Of a stretch of 63,675 bases of DNA, positions 8,761 through 17,892 are shown in pieces (the first letter of the stretch is position 1; every line of letters begins with the position of its first letter). The stretch lies in assembly GCA_029259935.1 (NCBI GenBank), contig JAJDEH010000274.1:1-63675 (forward strand), written 5' to 3'. The notes below the pieces were generated by a model. It did not search any database. It saw nothing but the letters and a program-made list of their open reading frames with translations, and was not told the DNA's origin. This DNA comes from Planctomycetota bacterium (GTDB lineage: Bacteria; Planctomycetota; Planctomycetia; Pirellulales; Pirellulaceae). The position numbers were made by a program, and so were the translations under genes.

Positions 8761-9879
8761 ATGCCCGCGGACAAATCGACCAAAGCATCCACTTCCGGCT
8801 CGGAGGCGCGCGCGTCGTTGGCGGAACTGAAAGCCGCCGCCGAGGCCGAACCGTACAATGTCGAGGCGCTGGGTGCCTTGGCAAAAGCCTATAAGAAAGC
8901 CAGTCGTTTCGACGACGCCTTGGCCTGCTGGTATCAAATCGAAGAACTATTGCCCGAAGATCCACGCCCGCCCAAGATGCTGGCCAAACTGATCATCGGC
9001 AAGAATCGATACCGGGCAATTCACGGCGAGTTTCCAGAGCCTCGAGATAGTGTTCCTGAAAAGAAAAAACGCGCGACCGCGAATCCAAACGGTCCGCCCA
9101 TGGACACGTTTAATCTCTACCGCTCGGCGCGGGACAGAAAAGAGCCCGTTCGGCGTGAAATTGAACTCACCGACTGGCAGCGGCTCGAGCGGCAAGTGAA
9201 CGAAACGCCGGGCCGAGCCGACCTCTATCTGGAACTGGCGGACTATTACATTCAACAAGGACGGGAATACAACGCCGAGAAGATCTTGGCCAAGGGAATC
9301 GAACCGACCGAGAATCCTGAAATTCGACGTCGCTGGGAAGAGATGGCTCTGCTACGTTCGCAAAAGAAACTAGAACTGGCCGAGCGGCGAATTTCCGTCG
9401 AGGGAACCGAGGCCTCGAAAAACGGGCTGGCCGAAGCACAGCAAAGCCATCAAAGAATGGTGCTGGACATCTACAACAGCCGCATGGAGCGTGACCCAGA
9501 CGATCAGACGTTGCGTTTTGATTTCGGCATGCAGTTGAAACGAGCGGGTAAAACAGAGGAGGCTTACGACCAGCTTTCGCGGGCCTTGGATCATCCGGAA
9601 CACAAGGCGGGCGCGAATCTGGCGGCGGGCGAGTGTTTGCAGCGTCTAAAGAAATATGGCGAAGCATTGCAGCTTTTCCGTCATGCCATCGAAATGTCGG
9701 AAGAGCTTCAGCAAGAGGATTATCGCAAACTGGCGCTCTACCGGGCCGGTACTTTGGCCGTCGCCATCAAGTTGATCGAACCGGCGCAGCGTTATCTGTC
9801 GGAACTGGTGGCGCTTGACCCCGTGTATCGCGACGCGGCCGCCAAGTTAACCGAAATCGAATCCGCGCCCTCGGCGTAG
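8761..9879 (+). CDS. Tetratricopeptide-repeat protein
   Basis: A 372-residue soluble protein without signal peptide. TPR-like helical pairs are visible at about residues 30-80 (NVEALGALAKAYKKASRFDDALACWYQIEELLPEDPRP split over two helices), at about 155-200 (ADLYLELADYYIQQGREYNAEKI), at about 245-290 (LRFDFGMQLKRAGKTEEAYDQLS) and to the end. A charged linker with EKKKR lies between. TPR proteins act as protein-binding scaffolds; the partner is unknown. The start is ATG 8761, with TTG 8746 as an alternative. The AlkB-like gene starts 3 bases after the stop, so the two are probably co-transcribed and translationally coupled. Confidence 0.8.
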   Translation: MPADKSTKASTSGSEARASLAELKAAAEAEPYNVEALGALAKAYKKASRFDDALACWYQIEELLPEDPRPPKMLAKLIIGKNRYRAIHGEFPEPRDSVPEKKKRATANPNGPPMDTFNLYRSARDRKEPVRREIELTDWQRLERQVNETPGRADLYLELADYYIQQGREYNAEKILAKGIEPTENPEIRRRWEEMALLRSQKKLELAERRISVEGTEASKNGLAEAQQSHQRMVLDIYNSRMERDPDDQTLRFDFGMQLKRAGKTEEAYDQLSRALDHPEHKAGANLAAGECLQRLKKYGEALQLFRHAIEMSEELQQEDYRKLALYRAGTLAVAIKLIEPAQRYLSELVALDPVYRDAAAKLTEIESAPSA

Positions 9880-9882
9880 GAA

Positions 9883-10551
9883 ATGCGGCGTGCAGGTCGC
9901 AATACAGGAGTGCCCGATATCGATTTCGAGCAACGACTCGCGCAGGCCGGGCTTGAGCTTCACCGGCTGGACGATTGTCACACCTTCCACCATGGTCGTC
10001 TTGACGAGGAGTTGCGGCTGGACGGGGACGCCTTCGAGTCGCTATGGAACGTGCATCCCGCCGACTATCACGAAATCAAGATGCACGGCCGGCTGGTCAA
10101 GACGCCTCGCTGGCAGCAGGCATACGGCGCGGATTATCATTACACCGGCAACGTCAACAAGGCGCTGCCCGTTCCCGATCTGCTCAAGCCGCTTCATGCT
10201 TGGTGCCGCGACGCGATCGACGATCAACTAAACGGCATTCTGCTCAACTGGTACGACGCCCAGCACAAGCACTACATCGGCAAGCACCGAGACAGCACCA
10301 CGAACATGGTGCCTGACTCGCCTATCGTGACGATCTCGTTTGGAGCCACGCGCAAGTTCCGCCTGCGTCCCTGGCGCTCGCAAGGCTTCGTCGACTTCAC
10401 GGCCGACGATGGCAGCATCTTTGTGATCCCCTATGCAACCAATTTGGCTTGGACCCATGAAGTCCCCCACTCGGGAATTCATGGAGGCCGGCGGATTTCA
10501 GTCACTCTGCGGGCATTTGAATCGGAAGAGTTCGATGGCGAAAACGACTGA
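9883..10551 (+). CDS. AlkB-like 2OG-Fe(II) dioxygenase
   Basis: Members oxidatively demethylate alkylated bases in DNA or RNA using 2-oxoglutarate, oxygen and Fe(II). The 222-residue protein shows the metal triad His135-x-Asp137 (KHRD) and His192 (AWTHEVP). The 2-oxoglutarate-binding Arg lies in GGRRISVTLR (about 203-210), and the core strand is IVTISFGATRKFRLR. The length and the HRD spacing resemble bacterial and eukaryotic AlkB homologues of the ABH2/ABH3 kind. Whether DNA, RNA or another substrate is repaired cannot be told. It sits 3 bases after the TPR gene with no visible promoter between them. Confidence 0.85.
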   Translation: MRRAGRNTGVPDIDFEQRLAQAGLELHRLDDCHTFHHGRLDEELRLDGDAFESLWNVHPADYHEIKMHGRLVKTPRWQQAYGADYHYTGNVNKALPVPDLLKPLHAWCRDAIDDQLNGILLNWYDAQHKHYIGKHRDSTTNMVPDSPIVTISFGATRKFRLRPWRSQGFVDFTADDGSIFVIPYATNLAWTHEVPHSGIHGGRRISVTLRAFESEEFDGEND

Positions 10552-10617
10552 CGCCCGCGGATGCAGCGCTTGCAGGTCTTTCCGCTAGAGAGCAATGGTT
10601 GGAATACATGCGTTTCG

Positions 10618-11487
10618 CTACGGGAGTCGGCCCACTTCCGCGGCGAACCTTACGATCTTTCGGCCATTTTCGGCGGAAAATCCCTCCACCCATATCTCAT
10701 AACTTGTTTGCATGACGACGTACACGGACTCGCCGTTCGTTACGCAATCGGCATACTGCGTAGGCCGGCCCTGGTGGGATGTCCTCGGCCCACTCCGCAT
10801 GGCGGCGGACCATCGCAACTCACCTGTCATTAAATCAAAACATTTCAGTTTCGGAGCGGGAAACGGAAAGTCTGCATACCAAACTGCGAATGCTCGGCTT
10901 TGGTCCGCAGCCATGGCAAGTTGACTGTTAGAGACCAACTGTTCTTTCCCCTCCGGAAAGTGCGTTGCACTGACTTGTAAACTGAAGCCGTTCCGGCTTA
11001 ACCGCCACATGTTGTCCCTGGTCTTGCGCCCCTCCCAGTCTGCCGACAAGTCAATCGCTAACGCCTTGGAATATGTCTTCCGCGGCGAGCCTCGCGGATT
11101 TGTGTTTCCCGCGGCGAAACTCACTGCGGTCTCTTTCCACCAACTTGGCAGCTCTACCTTCATTCGCTCTTCCATGAGTCGAACAAATTCTTGAGAGGAC
11201 ATTGTCGGCTGGCCTGACGAACTGGACGTCACTTTTTCCCAAGCATGCCTCAACACAAGTGAGTCGTACTTGGCATCCCGCAACACCTTCAGATCTTCTG
11301 GGGAATAACGAGCGAAAAACTGCCGATAACGTTCGTTTTCTTGCGGCGGCTCGGACAGAACAGCATCAGCCAGACGGACGAGTTCACGCCGATCGTCGTC
11401 GGCGAGCCCTCCTTGAGAACCAACCACAGAGGCGAGGCACGCCATAATCGTGAAAGTGAACTGGCGTGAAACGAAACTGCTTGTCAT
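10618..11487 (-). CDS. Exported hypothetical protein
   Basis: I do not recognise the family. The 289-residue product has an N-terminal hydrophobic stretch (FTFTIMACLASVVG, about 10-24) that looks like a signal peptide, with likely cleavage near residue 29. A charged helical segment with YSPEDLKVLRD follows at about residues 30-110. The C-terminal half is beta-rich, with FAVWYADFPF and LMTGELRWSA. The latter is reminiscent of a beta-propeller (PQQ-like) blade reading out a value against a stored total, but this is weak. It lies 21 bases after glyA on the same strand and could be co-transcribed with it. Confidence 0.6.
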   Translation of the reverse strand: MTSSFVSRQFTFTIMACLASVVGSQGGLADDDRRELVRLADAVLSEPPQENERYRQFFARYSPEDLKVLRDAKYDSLVLRHAWEKVTSSSSGQPTMSSQEFVRLMEERMKVELPSWWKETAVSFAAGNTNPRGSPRKTYSKALAIDLSADWEGRKTRDNMWRLSRNGFSLQVSATHFPEGKEQLVSNSQLAMAADQSRAFAVWYADFPFPAPKLKCFDLMTGELRWSAAMRSGPRTSHQGRPTQYADCVTNGESVYVVMQTSYEIWVEGFSAENGRKIVRFAAEVGRLP

Positions 11488-11508
11488 TGGCTCACGTCCT
11501 GATTTGGA

Positions 11509-12756
11509 TCAAGACATCTCCGCGGCCGGCACGGGGAACTGTTGACACAGTTCGGATACCGCGCCACGAATGCGCTGCTGTACTGCTTGGTCATCGACGG
11601 ACTTCAAGGCCTCCAGCATCCAATCGCCAATTTGCTTCATCTCGTCGAGGCCCATGCCACGAGTGGTTAACGCCGGCGTCCCCACGCGGATTCCACTGGG
11701 GTCTAACGGCTTGCGCTCGTCGAAGGGAATCATGTTCATATTGACCGTGATGCCGCAGTTTTCCAAGGACTCTTCCGCGATCTTGCCGCCGATGCCTAGC
11801 GGCGTGACATCGACCAGCATCAGGTGATTGTCCGTTCCGCCGCTGATCAATTTCAAACCGCCCGCGGAAAGGATGTCGGCCAATGTCTTGGCGTTCTGAA
11901 TGATGGATTGAGCATACGTTTTGAATTCGGGTTGCATCGCCTCTTGAAAGCAAATCGCCTTGCCGGCAATGACGTGCATCAGCGGTCCGCCTTGCAGGCC
12001 CGGAAAGACCCGGCTGTTGACGTCCTTGGCATATTTCTTTTTGCACAGAATCAAACCGGCTCTCGGTCCACGCAGCGTTTTATGCGTGGTTGTGGAAACA
12101 AAATCCGCCACCGGCACCGGATTGTCGTGAACGCCCGCTGCCACGAGCCCGGCATAGTGCGCCATATCGACAAACAGCTTGGCGTCTACTTCTTCGGCGA
12201 TCTCGGCGAAGCGGCCGTGCGGGATTTCGCGCGGGTAAGCACTGGCCCCGGCCACGATGACCTTGGGCTTGTGTTCCCGGGCCAGCGCCGCAACTTGATC
12301 GAAGTCGAGCAAGTGGGTGTCGGGAGTCACGCCATAATGAACAAAGTTATAGAGCTTTCCGGAGATGTTCTGCTTCCGACCGTGAGTTAGGTGGCCCCCA
12401 TGAGCCAGGTCGAGGCCGAGTACGGTGTCCCCGGGTTCGATCAAGGTCATGTACACCGCTTGATTGGCCTGTGATCCGGAGTGCGGCTGAACGTTGGCAA
12501 ATTCGGCACCGAAGAGCTGCTTGGCGCGATCGCGGGCCAAGTTCTCTATCACATCCACATGTTCGCAACCGCCGTAATAACGACGTCCAGGGTAGCCTTC
12601 GGCGTATTTGTTGGTCAGCACGCTGCCGGCGGCCTGCATGATCGCGGGGCTTGTGTAGTTCTCGCTGGCGATCATCTCCAAGCCGTCCTGCTGGCGCTCG
12701 ACTTCGGCATGGATAGCGGACCAGACATCGGGGTCTTGTTGTTGGATGTAGTTCAT
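11509..12756 (-). CDS. glyA: Serine hydroxymethyltransferase
   Basis: This PLP enzyme interconverts serine and glycine with transfer of a one-carbon unit to tetrahydrofolate, in the cytoplasm. The 415-residue length is typical. Visible landmarks are [14 protein letters not shown] near residue 27, the [14 protein letters not shown] motif, [27 protein letters not shown], and the PLP-lysine motif [12 protein letters not shown] with Lys226 as the Schiff-base residue. The start is the ATG at 12756. It is followed by the exported hypothetical gene and preceded by a 157-base gap after the zinc-ribbon gene. Confidence 0.97.
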   Translation of the reverse strand: MNYIQQQDPDVWSAIHAEVERQQDGLEMIASENYTSPAIMQAAGSVLTNKYAEGYPGRRYYGGCEHVDVIENLARDRAKQLFGAEFANVQPHSGSQANQAVYMTLIEPGDTVLGLDLAHGGHLTHGRKQNISGKLYNFVHYGVTPDTHLLDFDQVAALAREHKPKVIVAGASAYPREIPHGRFAEIAEEVDAKLFVDMAHYAGLVAAGVHDNPVPVADFVSTTTHKTLRGPRAGLILCKKKYAKDVNSRVFPGLQGGPLMHVIAGKAICFQEAMQPEFKTYAQSIIQNAKTLADILSAGGLKLISGGTDNHLMLVDVTPLGIGGKIAEESLENCGITVNMNMIPFDERKPLDPSGIRVGTPALTTRGMGLDEMKQIGDWMLEALKSVDDQAVQQRIRGAVSELCQQFPVPAAEMS

Positions 12757-12913
12757 GAATCTTGGGCGTGGGCTTTGTCTAGTGACTGGTCTGTCGGGGG
12801 AGAATTAGAGCAAGGCTAGATTGTCGAAACCGTGGGCCGGACCGTCAATCCGGCTTGGACTCCCATGGAAGTGAACGACTCAAAAAGGGTTAGACCGTGG
12901 CCTCAAGCAGCGC

Positions 12914-13630
12914 TCAACTGCTCGGCCCCTGGCCCTCGGGCAGATAAATCAGCCGACCGCAACTTTTACAAAAGATGGGGCGTCCCATGTACAGCTCGTT
13001 CATCGTTTGCGACGTCAGCATTTGATAGCATCCGCCGCAGATTTCGCCTTCCACTTGGGCCAGCCCGTCTTCACCCTTGGCGGTGATGATGCGGTCGTAA
13101 TCTCGCTTGAAATCGCCGGAAATTCCGACCTCGGCCTTTTCAAGTTCGTCCAGAACACGGCTCAATTCCGACTCCAGCTTTGTCTGTTCCGCCGCGACAC
13201 GTTCCTTGGATTTATTCAATTCGGCATTGGCCTGACCTAGCTGTTCTTCAACTCCGGTGCTGGCGGCTGCCAGTTCGTCGATCTTCTCCAATGTTTCCAG
13301 GATTTCATCACTCAGCACACTGTTTGCCTGCAGGTCCGCATCGATTTGCTCTTTCAGCCCCTGAAACTCGATATTTGTCGAACAGGTGTTGAGCTGCCCT
13401 CGAAGCTTGAGGATATGCGCTTCGCGTTCTTCAAGCTGCAGCTCGCGCTCATCGGCTTTCATGCGTGCTTTTTTCTGAACTTCCTTGGCTGCCGCCAACT
13501 CGGTTTCGCTCTTGGCTACATTGGCCTGACCGGCTTTGATTTGCCGAGGCCCGCGGGCCAGCCGCTCGCGCAGGTCGCTGATCTGGCGATGGATGCGGTG
13601 CAGTTCGGGGAGCTGTTCGGCTAACGACAT
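12914..13630 (-). CDS. Coiled-coil protein with C-terminal C4 zinc ribbon
   Basis: This matches the COG1579-type family of predicted nucleic-acid-binding proteins. The 238-residue protein is almost entirely helical and heptad-like from residue 10 to about 185 (rich in Glu, Lys, Leu, Ala and Gln). It ends with a four-Cys zinc ribbon: ICGGCYQML and then FCKSCGRLIYLP. The family forms long antiparallel hairpin coiled coils in known homologues; the cellular role is unsettled. It lies downstream of rpoD but is separated from it by an intrinsic terminator at 13693-13724, so it probably has its own promoter or depends on read-through. Confidence 0.82.
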   Translation of the reverse strand: MSLAEQLPELHRIHRQISDLRERLARGPRQIKAGQANVAKSETELAAAKEVQKKARMKADERELQLEEREAHILKLRGQLNTCSTNIEFQGLKEQIDADLQANSVLSDEILETLEKIDELAAASTGVEEQLGQANAELNKSKERVAAEQTKLESELSRVLDELEKAEVGISGDFKRDYDRIITAKGEDGLAQVEGEICGGCYQMLTSQTMNELYMGRPIFCKSCGRLIYLPEGQGPSS

Positions 13631-13692
13631 AAGGTGGTACCCCCATGGTGGTATCGGGATGTGGCATGGCGAGAGGAGCGCATTGCGCCACG

Positions 13693-13724
13693 AAAAAAGC
13701 CGCTGATCACTTGACCAGCGGCTT
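13693..13724 (-). terminator. Intrinsic terminator after rpoD
   Basis: On the minus strand a 9-base perfect stem (AAGCCGCTG with CAGCGGCTT, 13697-13724) can extend toward the loop with one G-U pair and is followed by TTTTTT. It lies about 100 bases after the rpoD stop. A second perfect 8-base hairpin (GCCGGCTT / AAGCCGGC, 13781-13803) lies closer to the stop. Its T-rich side faces the plus strand. Confidence 0.75.
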
Positions 13725-13819
13725 GCCGTTGAGGTTCACCAGCGTGCGCCACATTCGTCCAAAATAGACGGCACCGCTGGGCCGGCTTGTCGTCCAAGCC
13801 GGCTAATTTTTGGTCCAGG

Positions 13820-15481
13820 CTATCCAGCCACGCCTTTGAGGAATCCCTCCAAGTGTTGGCTGCGGACGGGATGCTGCAGTTTGCGAACCGCCTTGGCCTC
13901 GATTTGGCGGACCCGTTCTCGAGTGACCTTGAAAATCCGCCCGACCTCTTCCAATGTATAGGTATACCCGTCGCCCAGCCCGTAGCGGAGCCGAATGATC
14001 TCGCGCTCGCGGTAGGTGAGGGTTTTGAGTAAACGCTCGATTTTCTCTCGCAGAATAGCATTGTTGGCGGTGCGGACCGGATTTTCGCTGGCGTTATCTT
14101 CAATGAACTCGCCAAAACTGGCGTCTTCACTGTCGCCCACCGGGCGGTCCAGGCTGACGGGATGGCGGCCGATGTCCATGACACGGCGCACTTCGTCAAT
14201 GTCCATTTCGGCACGGCGGGCAATCTCTTCTGTTGTCGGCTCTCGACGACGTTCTTGCAAGAGCTTCTTTTGGATATTCCGCAATTTCGACAGGATGTCG
14301 ATCATGTGTACGGGAATCCGAATCGTCCGCGCCTGGTCGGCGATGGCTCGAGTAATCGCCTGGCGAATCCACCAAGTGGCATACGTCGAAAACTTAAAGC
14401 CGCGGCGATACTCGTACTTGTCGACCGCCCGCATGAGACCCGTATTTCCTTCCTGGATCAGGTCCAGAAAACTGAGCCCCCGGTTGCGGTACTTTTTGGC
14501 GATGGACACCACCAGCCGCAAGTTGCTGCTGGACAGCTTCCGCTTGACGTCTTCGTATTCGCGGTAGTGCCGCTGGCCCATGTCAACGCGATTTCGCAAC
14601 CCCGTGGGACTCTCCGACGTGATCGTCATCAAGTCGCGCAGTTCGCGTCGCAAATTGGCCCGCTCGTCCTTGGCCAAGCAGTCGTCCTTGATCTCGGCCA
14701 GCCGACCGCGAATCTCGTCCATGCGGCGGCTGAATTCCGCCATCTGCTTCATCAGCGGCTGAACTCGCCGAGTCCGCAGACTGAGTTCTTCGACCAGCGA
14801 CAGGCACTTGCGGCGCGTGCGAATAAATCGCTTTCGCGCGGCGAGGCGTTCTTCCTGCGTCGTCGACTTTTTGATCAGCAGGCGGAAGTCCCGCTTATTC
14901 TGCTCCATCAAATGGGCCAGCGTTTTCAAGTTGTGCGGCATGCGGGCCAGAATCTGCTCTTTGGTCAGCCGCTCGGTCAGCGAAACCTTGATCGTGCGGT
15001 CAAAGGGCAACTCGCCCCGATAGACTCGAGCAAGCGTGTCGACGGTCGCCTGCAGGCCGAAAAAACAACTGAGCACCTGACGGCGAAATCGCTTCCGCGC
15101 AATCTCGATCCGTTTGGCCAGGGCGATTTCTTCCTCACGCGATAGCAGCGGAATCTCGGCCATCTGGCTCAAGTACATCCGAATCGGATCGCTCTGCAGC
15201 TTGCGCAGCTCATCGGGCGGAGCGAGGGGCAACGCCGTCAACTCGTGCTGCTGCTGAACCTCGTCGGCCGAGGGTGCCGGCTTGGTGGGCTCCTCGAACT
15301 GCTCGGGCGGTTCGTCGGACAATTCAATGCCCTGTTCGTCCAGCGCCATGAGAAGGTTATCGAGCGCTTCGGGGCTGACCGCCTCGTCGGGCAAATATTC
15401 GTTGACCTCGTCGTAGGTAAGATATCCTTGCTCTTTGCCTTTGGTGATCAACTCGCGAAGTTCATGTTCCAAATCGTTCAT
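13820..15481 (-). CDS. rpoD: Primary RNA polymerase sigma factor (sigma-70/RpoD)
   Basis: This is the housekeeping sigma factor that directs RNA polymerase to promoters. The 553-residue product has a region 1.1-like N-terminus (about 1-60), region 1.2 beginning [21 protein letters not shown], and a non-conserved insertion. Region 2 (about 318-395) has [18 protein letters not shown] and then [19 protein letters not shown]. Regions 3 and 4 end in the [20 protein letters not shown] helix-turn-helix. The ATG at 15481 fits the family N-terminus ([11 protein letters not shown]) and has a GGGAGA ribosome site about 11 bases upstream. It follows dnaG by 243 bases on the same strand, the arrangement of the macromolecular-synthesis operon without rpsU. 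Confidence 0.95.
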   Translation of the reverse strand: MNDLEHELRELITKGKEQGYLTYDEVNEYLPDEAVSPEALDNLLMALDEQGIELSDEPPEQFEEPTKPAPSADEVQQQHELTALPLAPPDELRKLQSDPIRMYLSQMAEIPLLSREEEIALAKRIEIARKRFRRQVLSCFFGLQATVDTLARVYRGELPFDRTIKVSLTERLTKEQILARMPHNLKTLAHLMEQNKRDFRLLIKKSTTQEERLAARKRFIRTRRKCLSLVEELSLRTRRVQPLMKQMAEFSRRMDEIRGRLAEIKDDCLAKDERANLRRELRDLMTITSESPTGLRNRVDMGQRHYREYEDVKRKLSSSNLRLVVSIAKKYRNRGLSFLDLIQEGNTGLMRAVDKYEYRRGFKFSTYATWWIRQAITRAIADQARTIRIPVHMIDILSKLRNIQKKLLQERRREPTTEEIARRAEMDIDEVRRVMDIGRHPVSLDRPVGDSEDASFGEFIEDNASENPVRTANNAILREKIERLLKTLTYREREIIRLRYGLGDGYTYTLEEVGRIFKVTRERVRQIEAKAVRKLQHPVRSQHLEGFLKGVAG

Positions 15482-15724
15482 GCGTTTGCACTCTCCCGCG
15501 CTTTCTTGCGCTACAAGTGACACTAACATGGGGAACGGCATTTTGGTAGATCCAGCGGGGTCGCTTGGATCCAAGGGTCGATTGCGCGGCGACTGGTTTC
15601 GCTTTTAGTCCATTCGGTTTCATGTTGAATGGTCGCATGTTTGGAAAAGTCGCCGTTACGGGTCATGGCCAACTGGGGGTCACGGCCAAATCAGGTCGTA
15701 GTGCCGTTCCGCGGTCAAAGCATC

Positions 15725-17611
15725 CTACCCATCCGTGGGCTCGGAAATACCTTGCCGGTTTCGCTTCTGCTCAATCAATTGATTGAGAATATCCAGTTCC
15801 TCCTGTTGGTTGAGGTTGCTTTCTTCGAGCGACGCAAGCTTTTCGCGGCGCACGACTTCTGCCTCCTGGTCCAAAAATGTATCGATCAGGCCGCGTAAGC
15901 GGCTGGGGGCTTCCTCTTGCACTTGCTCGGCCTTGGCCTGCGCCCGCTCGTCAATCGCCACCAACAAGCTCTTCAGCCGGGCGTCCTCCAATTGCGTCAT
16001 GACACGCTCAAACGAGGCGGGTTCGCCCGAATTGTGTATGCGTTGAAAGGTTTCAAACAGGACCTTGGCAACGGGGGTCAGCCACGACGGGTTGATTCCT
16101 TCGTCGGCGGTCTCCGTGAGTTCCGGATGCAGGATCAGAATCTCCAACAACTCGGTTTCCTTGGGGTTCAGGTTCGACAACCGCAAGGGCGGTGCCGGCT
16201 GGTCCTCCGGCGCACGGGTGGCCCGCGATTTGGACCGCCGCCGCAACTCGTTCAGCCGCACGCGAAGTTGCGATTCGTCGATCCGAAATTGTCTTGCCAG
16301 CCGAGCCAGAATTTGTTGTTCTCGCAGACGGGTAGAGCCCTCGGCCGACCGTTGCATGCGGGGCGCTTTGGCGATGGTTTGCAATATGTTGTCCAAGGCG
16401 TGCGAGGCCCGGTGCGTGTCACGCGCCAGGTCCACGCCGTGCAGCTCAACCGCGACTTTGTGTTCCAAGGCGTCCTTGGCTCCCGCAAGCATTTTTTGAA
16501 ATGGCTCCGCGCCGTGCTGGCGCAAAAAATCGAACGGATCAAGCCCATCCGGAAGCGTCATGACCTGCAAGTCGATGTCTGCTGCTACGAACAATTCCAA
16601 CAACTGGTTCGTGCGGCTCTTTCCCGCTTCGTCGCCGTCCAACACCAGCGTCACCCGGTCGGCGAATCGCCGCAGCAATCCGATGTGGCGATCATTGAGT
16701 GCCGTGCCACAAGCGGCGACCACGTTGCCCATGCCGGTCTGATGAGCCATGATCACATCGGTATAGCCCTCGACGACTACTAGCTGTCTCAGTTCGTGTT
16801 TTCTAACGGCGTCGGCGGCAACCTCCAGCGCGTAAAGCTGATTGCTCTTTTGAAACAATCGCGATTCGCGAGAATTAATGTACTTGCCCGGCGTCTGGCC
16901 ACGCTGCTTTTCTTCCGCCGCGGCAAGTTCGGGCAAGATTCGGCCGCCAAACGCGATCACTCGTTTCTGAGTGTCGCGGATGGGGAACATCACTCGGCCA
17001 CGGAAAAAGTCGTAAGGCCGCCCGCTTTTTTCTTGAACGTTGATCAAGCCGGCCGCTTGCAACACGTCGACGGAAAACTGCGTGGTTTTTGCACGATCGC
17101 AAAGCCATTGAAAACTGGGCGGCGCATAGCCGACTCGAAACTGCGTGATGCTATCGGTGGTGATTCCACGGTCGGCGACATAGCGCCTGGCCGCTTCCGC
17201 TTCTGGAGAATTTTGGAAGAACTCGCAAAACTGCTTTTCCGCCCAAGCCACCGCCGAGTAAAGCGTCTGCTTGTCTCCCGGGCTGCCCGGTTGCGCGGCC
17301 GGCCTATTGGTAGCGGCGGAAAGCTCAATGCCAGCACGGTCGGCCAGCATCTTCTTGGCTTCCATGAAGGAAACGCCTTCCCGGCGTTCGACCCAACTGA
17401 AAATATCGCCGCCCACGTCGCAGACCCAGCATTTCCAGCTTTGGCGGTCAGGATTAACCTGCAGCGAGGGCCGCGAGTCGTCGTGCCAAGGACAGATGGC
17501 GACATAGTTGCGACCCTGGCGGCGCAGCGACATATCCGCTCCCACCAAATCGACGATATCCGTCGCTTGGCGAATTTGTTCTTTCGCGTCGTATGCGGGT
17601 CCTAGAGACAC
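15725..17611 (-). CDS. dnaG: DNA primase
   Basis: DnaG makes RNA primers for the replication fork. With the chosen start the protein has 628 residues. The CHC2 zinc finger has Cys40, His43, Cys61 and Cys64 (CPWH, then CWVC). The core follows, and the TOPRIM domain (about 270-345) has VVVEGYTDVIMAH and LVLDGDEAG. The C-terminal part (from about 450) is the helicase-binding region. I prefer GTG 17611, which has GGAG six bases upstream and gives the expected spacing to TDIVDL. ATGs at 17722 and 17677 would add a Pro-rich extension, and the promoter upstream places the transcript start near 17729, too close for 17722. rpoD follows. Confidence 0.94.
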   Translation of the reverse strand: MSLGPAYDAKEQIRQATDIVDLVGADMSLRRQGRNYVAICPWHDDSRPSLQVNPDRQSWKCWVCDVGGDIFSWVERREGVSFMEAKKMLADRAGIELSAATNRPAAQPGSPGDKQTLYSAVAWAEKQFCEFFQNSPEAEAARRYVADRGITTDSITQFRVGYAPPSFQWLCDRAKTTQFSVDVLQAAGLINVQEKSGRPYDFFRGRVMFPIRDTQKRVIAFGGRILPELAAAEEKQRGQTPGKYINSRESRLFQKSNQLYALEVAADAVRKHELRQLVVVEGYTDVIMAHQTGMGNVVAACGTALNDRHIGLLRRFADRVTLVLDGDEAGKSRTNQLLELFVAADIDLQVMTLPDGLDPFDFLRQHGAEPFQKMLAGAKDALEHKVAVELHGVDLARDTHRASHALDNILQTIAKAPRMQRSAEGSTRLREQQILARLARQFRIDESQLRVRLNELRRRSKSRATRAPEDQPAPPLRLSNLNPKETELLEILILHPELTETADEGINPSWLTPVAKVLFETFQRIHNSGEPASFERVMTQLEDARLKSLLVAIDERAQAKAEQVQEEAPSRLRGLIDTFLDQEAEVVRREKLASLEESNLNQQEELDILNQLIEQKRNRQGISEPTDG

Positions 17612-17617
17612 CGGCAA

Positions 17618-17621
17618 CTCC
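17618..17621 (-). promoter_or_regulatory. Ribosome-binding site deciding the dnaG start
   Basis: GGAG on the minus strand lies six bases before the GTG at 17611. No comparable site precedes the upstream ATG codons, so it favours the shorter dnaG product. Confidence 0.55.
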
Positions 17622-17728
17622 TGTGGCTTGGACAGCGGGGATTTCGCCCAAATTGGCCACGGCCGGGTCACTTCCATGCGGGGTTCCGCGTTGGCATCAT
17701 GCCTAAGGAAAGTGCCCTCCATTGCACG

Positions 17729-17783
17729 GCGGCAGATTATAGTGATTGACCCAAACTTGAGTCAACAGTGAGATTTCTGCCGC
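17729..17783. repeat. Inverted repeat enclosing the dnaG promoter
   Basis: A perfect 8-base inverted repeat (GCGGCAGA at 17729-17736, TCTGCCGC at 17776-17783) brackets the promoter. A second 5-base dyad, TTGAC/GTCAA, is nested inside. The outer half-sites abut the -10 box and lie just upstream of the -35 box. That would suit an operator, but no binding protein is indicated. Confidence 0.55.
17736..17765 (-). promoter_or_regulatory. Near-consensus sigma-70 promoter of dnaG-rpoD
   Basis: On the minus strand TTGACT (17760-17765) and a perfect TATAAT (17736-17741) are separated by 18 bases. It is the best promoter match I found in the window. Transcription would start near 17729, giving a leader of about 118 bases before GTG 17611. 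Confidence 0.7.
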
Positions 17784-17892
17784 ATGAAAAGCTAGCGTCC
17801 GGGCCACTGAGACCATTAGACCGGACCTGCCGCCGGATGCAACCGCCCACCCCCAACCCGGCCTCACATGGCCTTTTTTGGCTGATTAACGA

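Noticed and set aside
13781..13803. Hairpin near the rpoD stop as a plus-strand terminator
   Set aside because: There is no plus-strand gene to terminate here; it may contribute to the minus-strand terminator region, but its T-rich side faces the wrong way.
14162..15145. Long plus-strand open frame over rpoD
   Set aside because: It is antisense to a certain sigma-factor gene; residues are His/Gln/Arg-rich without a family motif, typical of mirror frames in GC-rich DNA.
15917..17605. Two long plus-strand open frames over dnaG
   Set aside because: Antisense to a conserved primase gene, no ribosome site and no recognisable motif.
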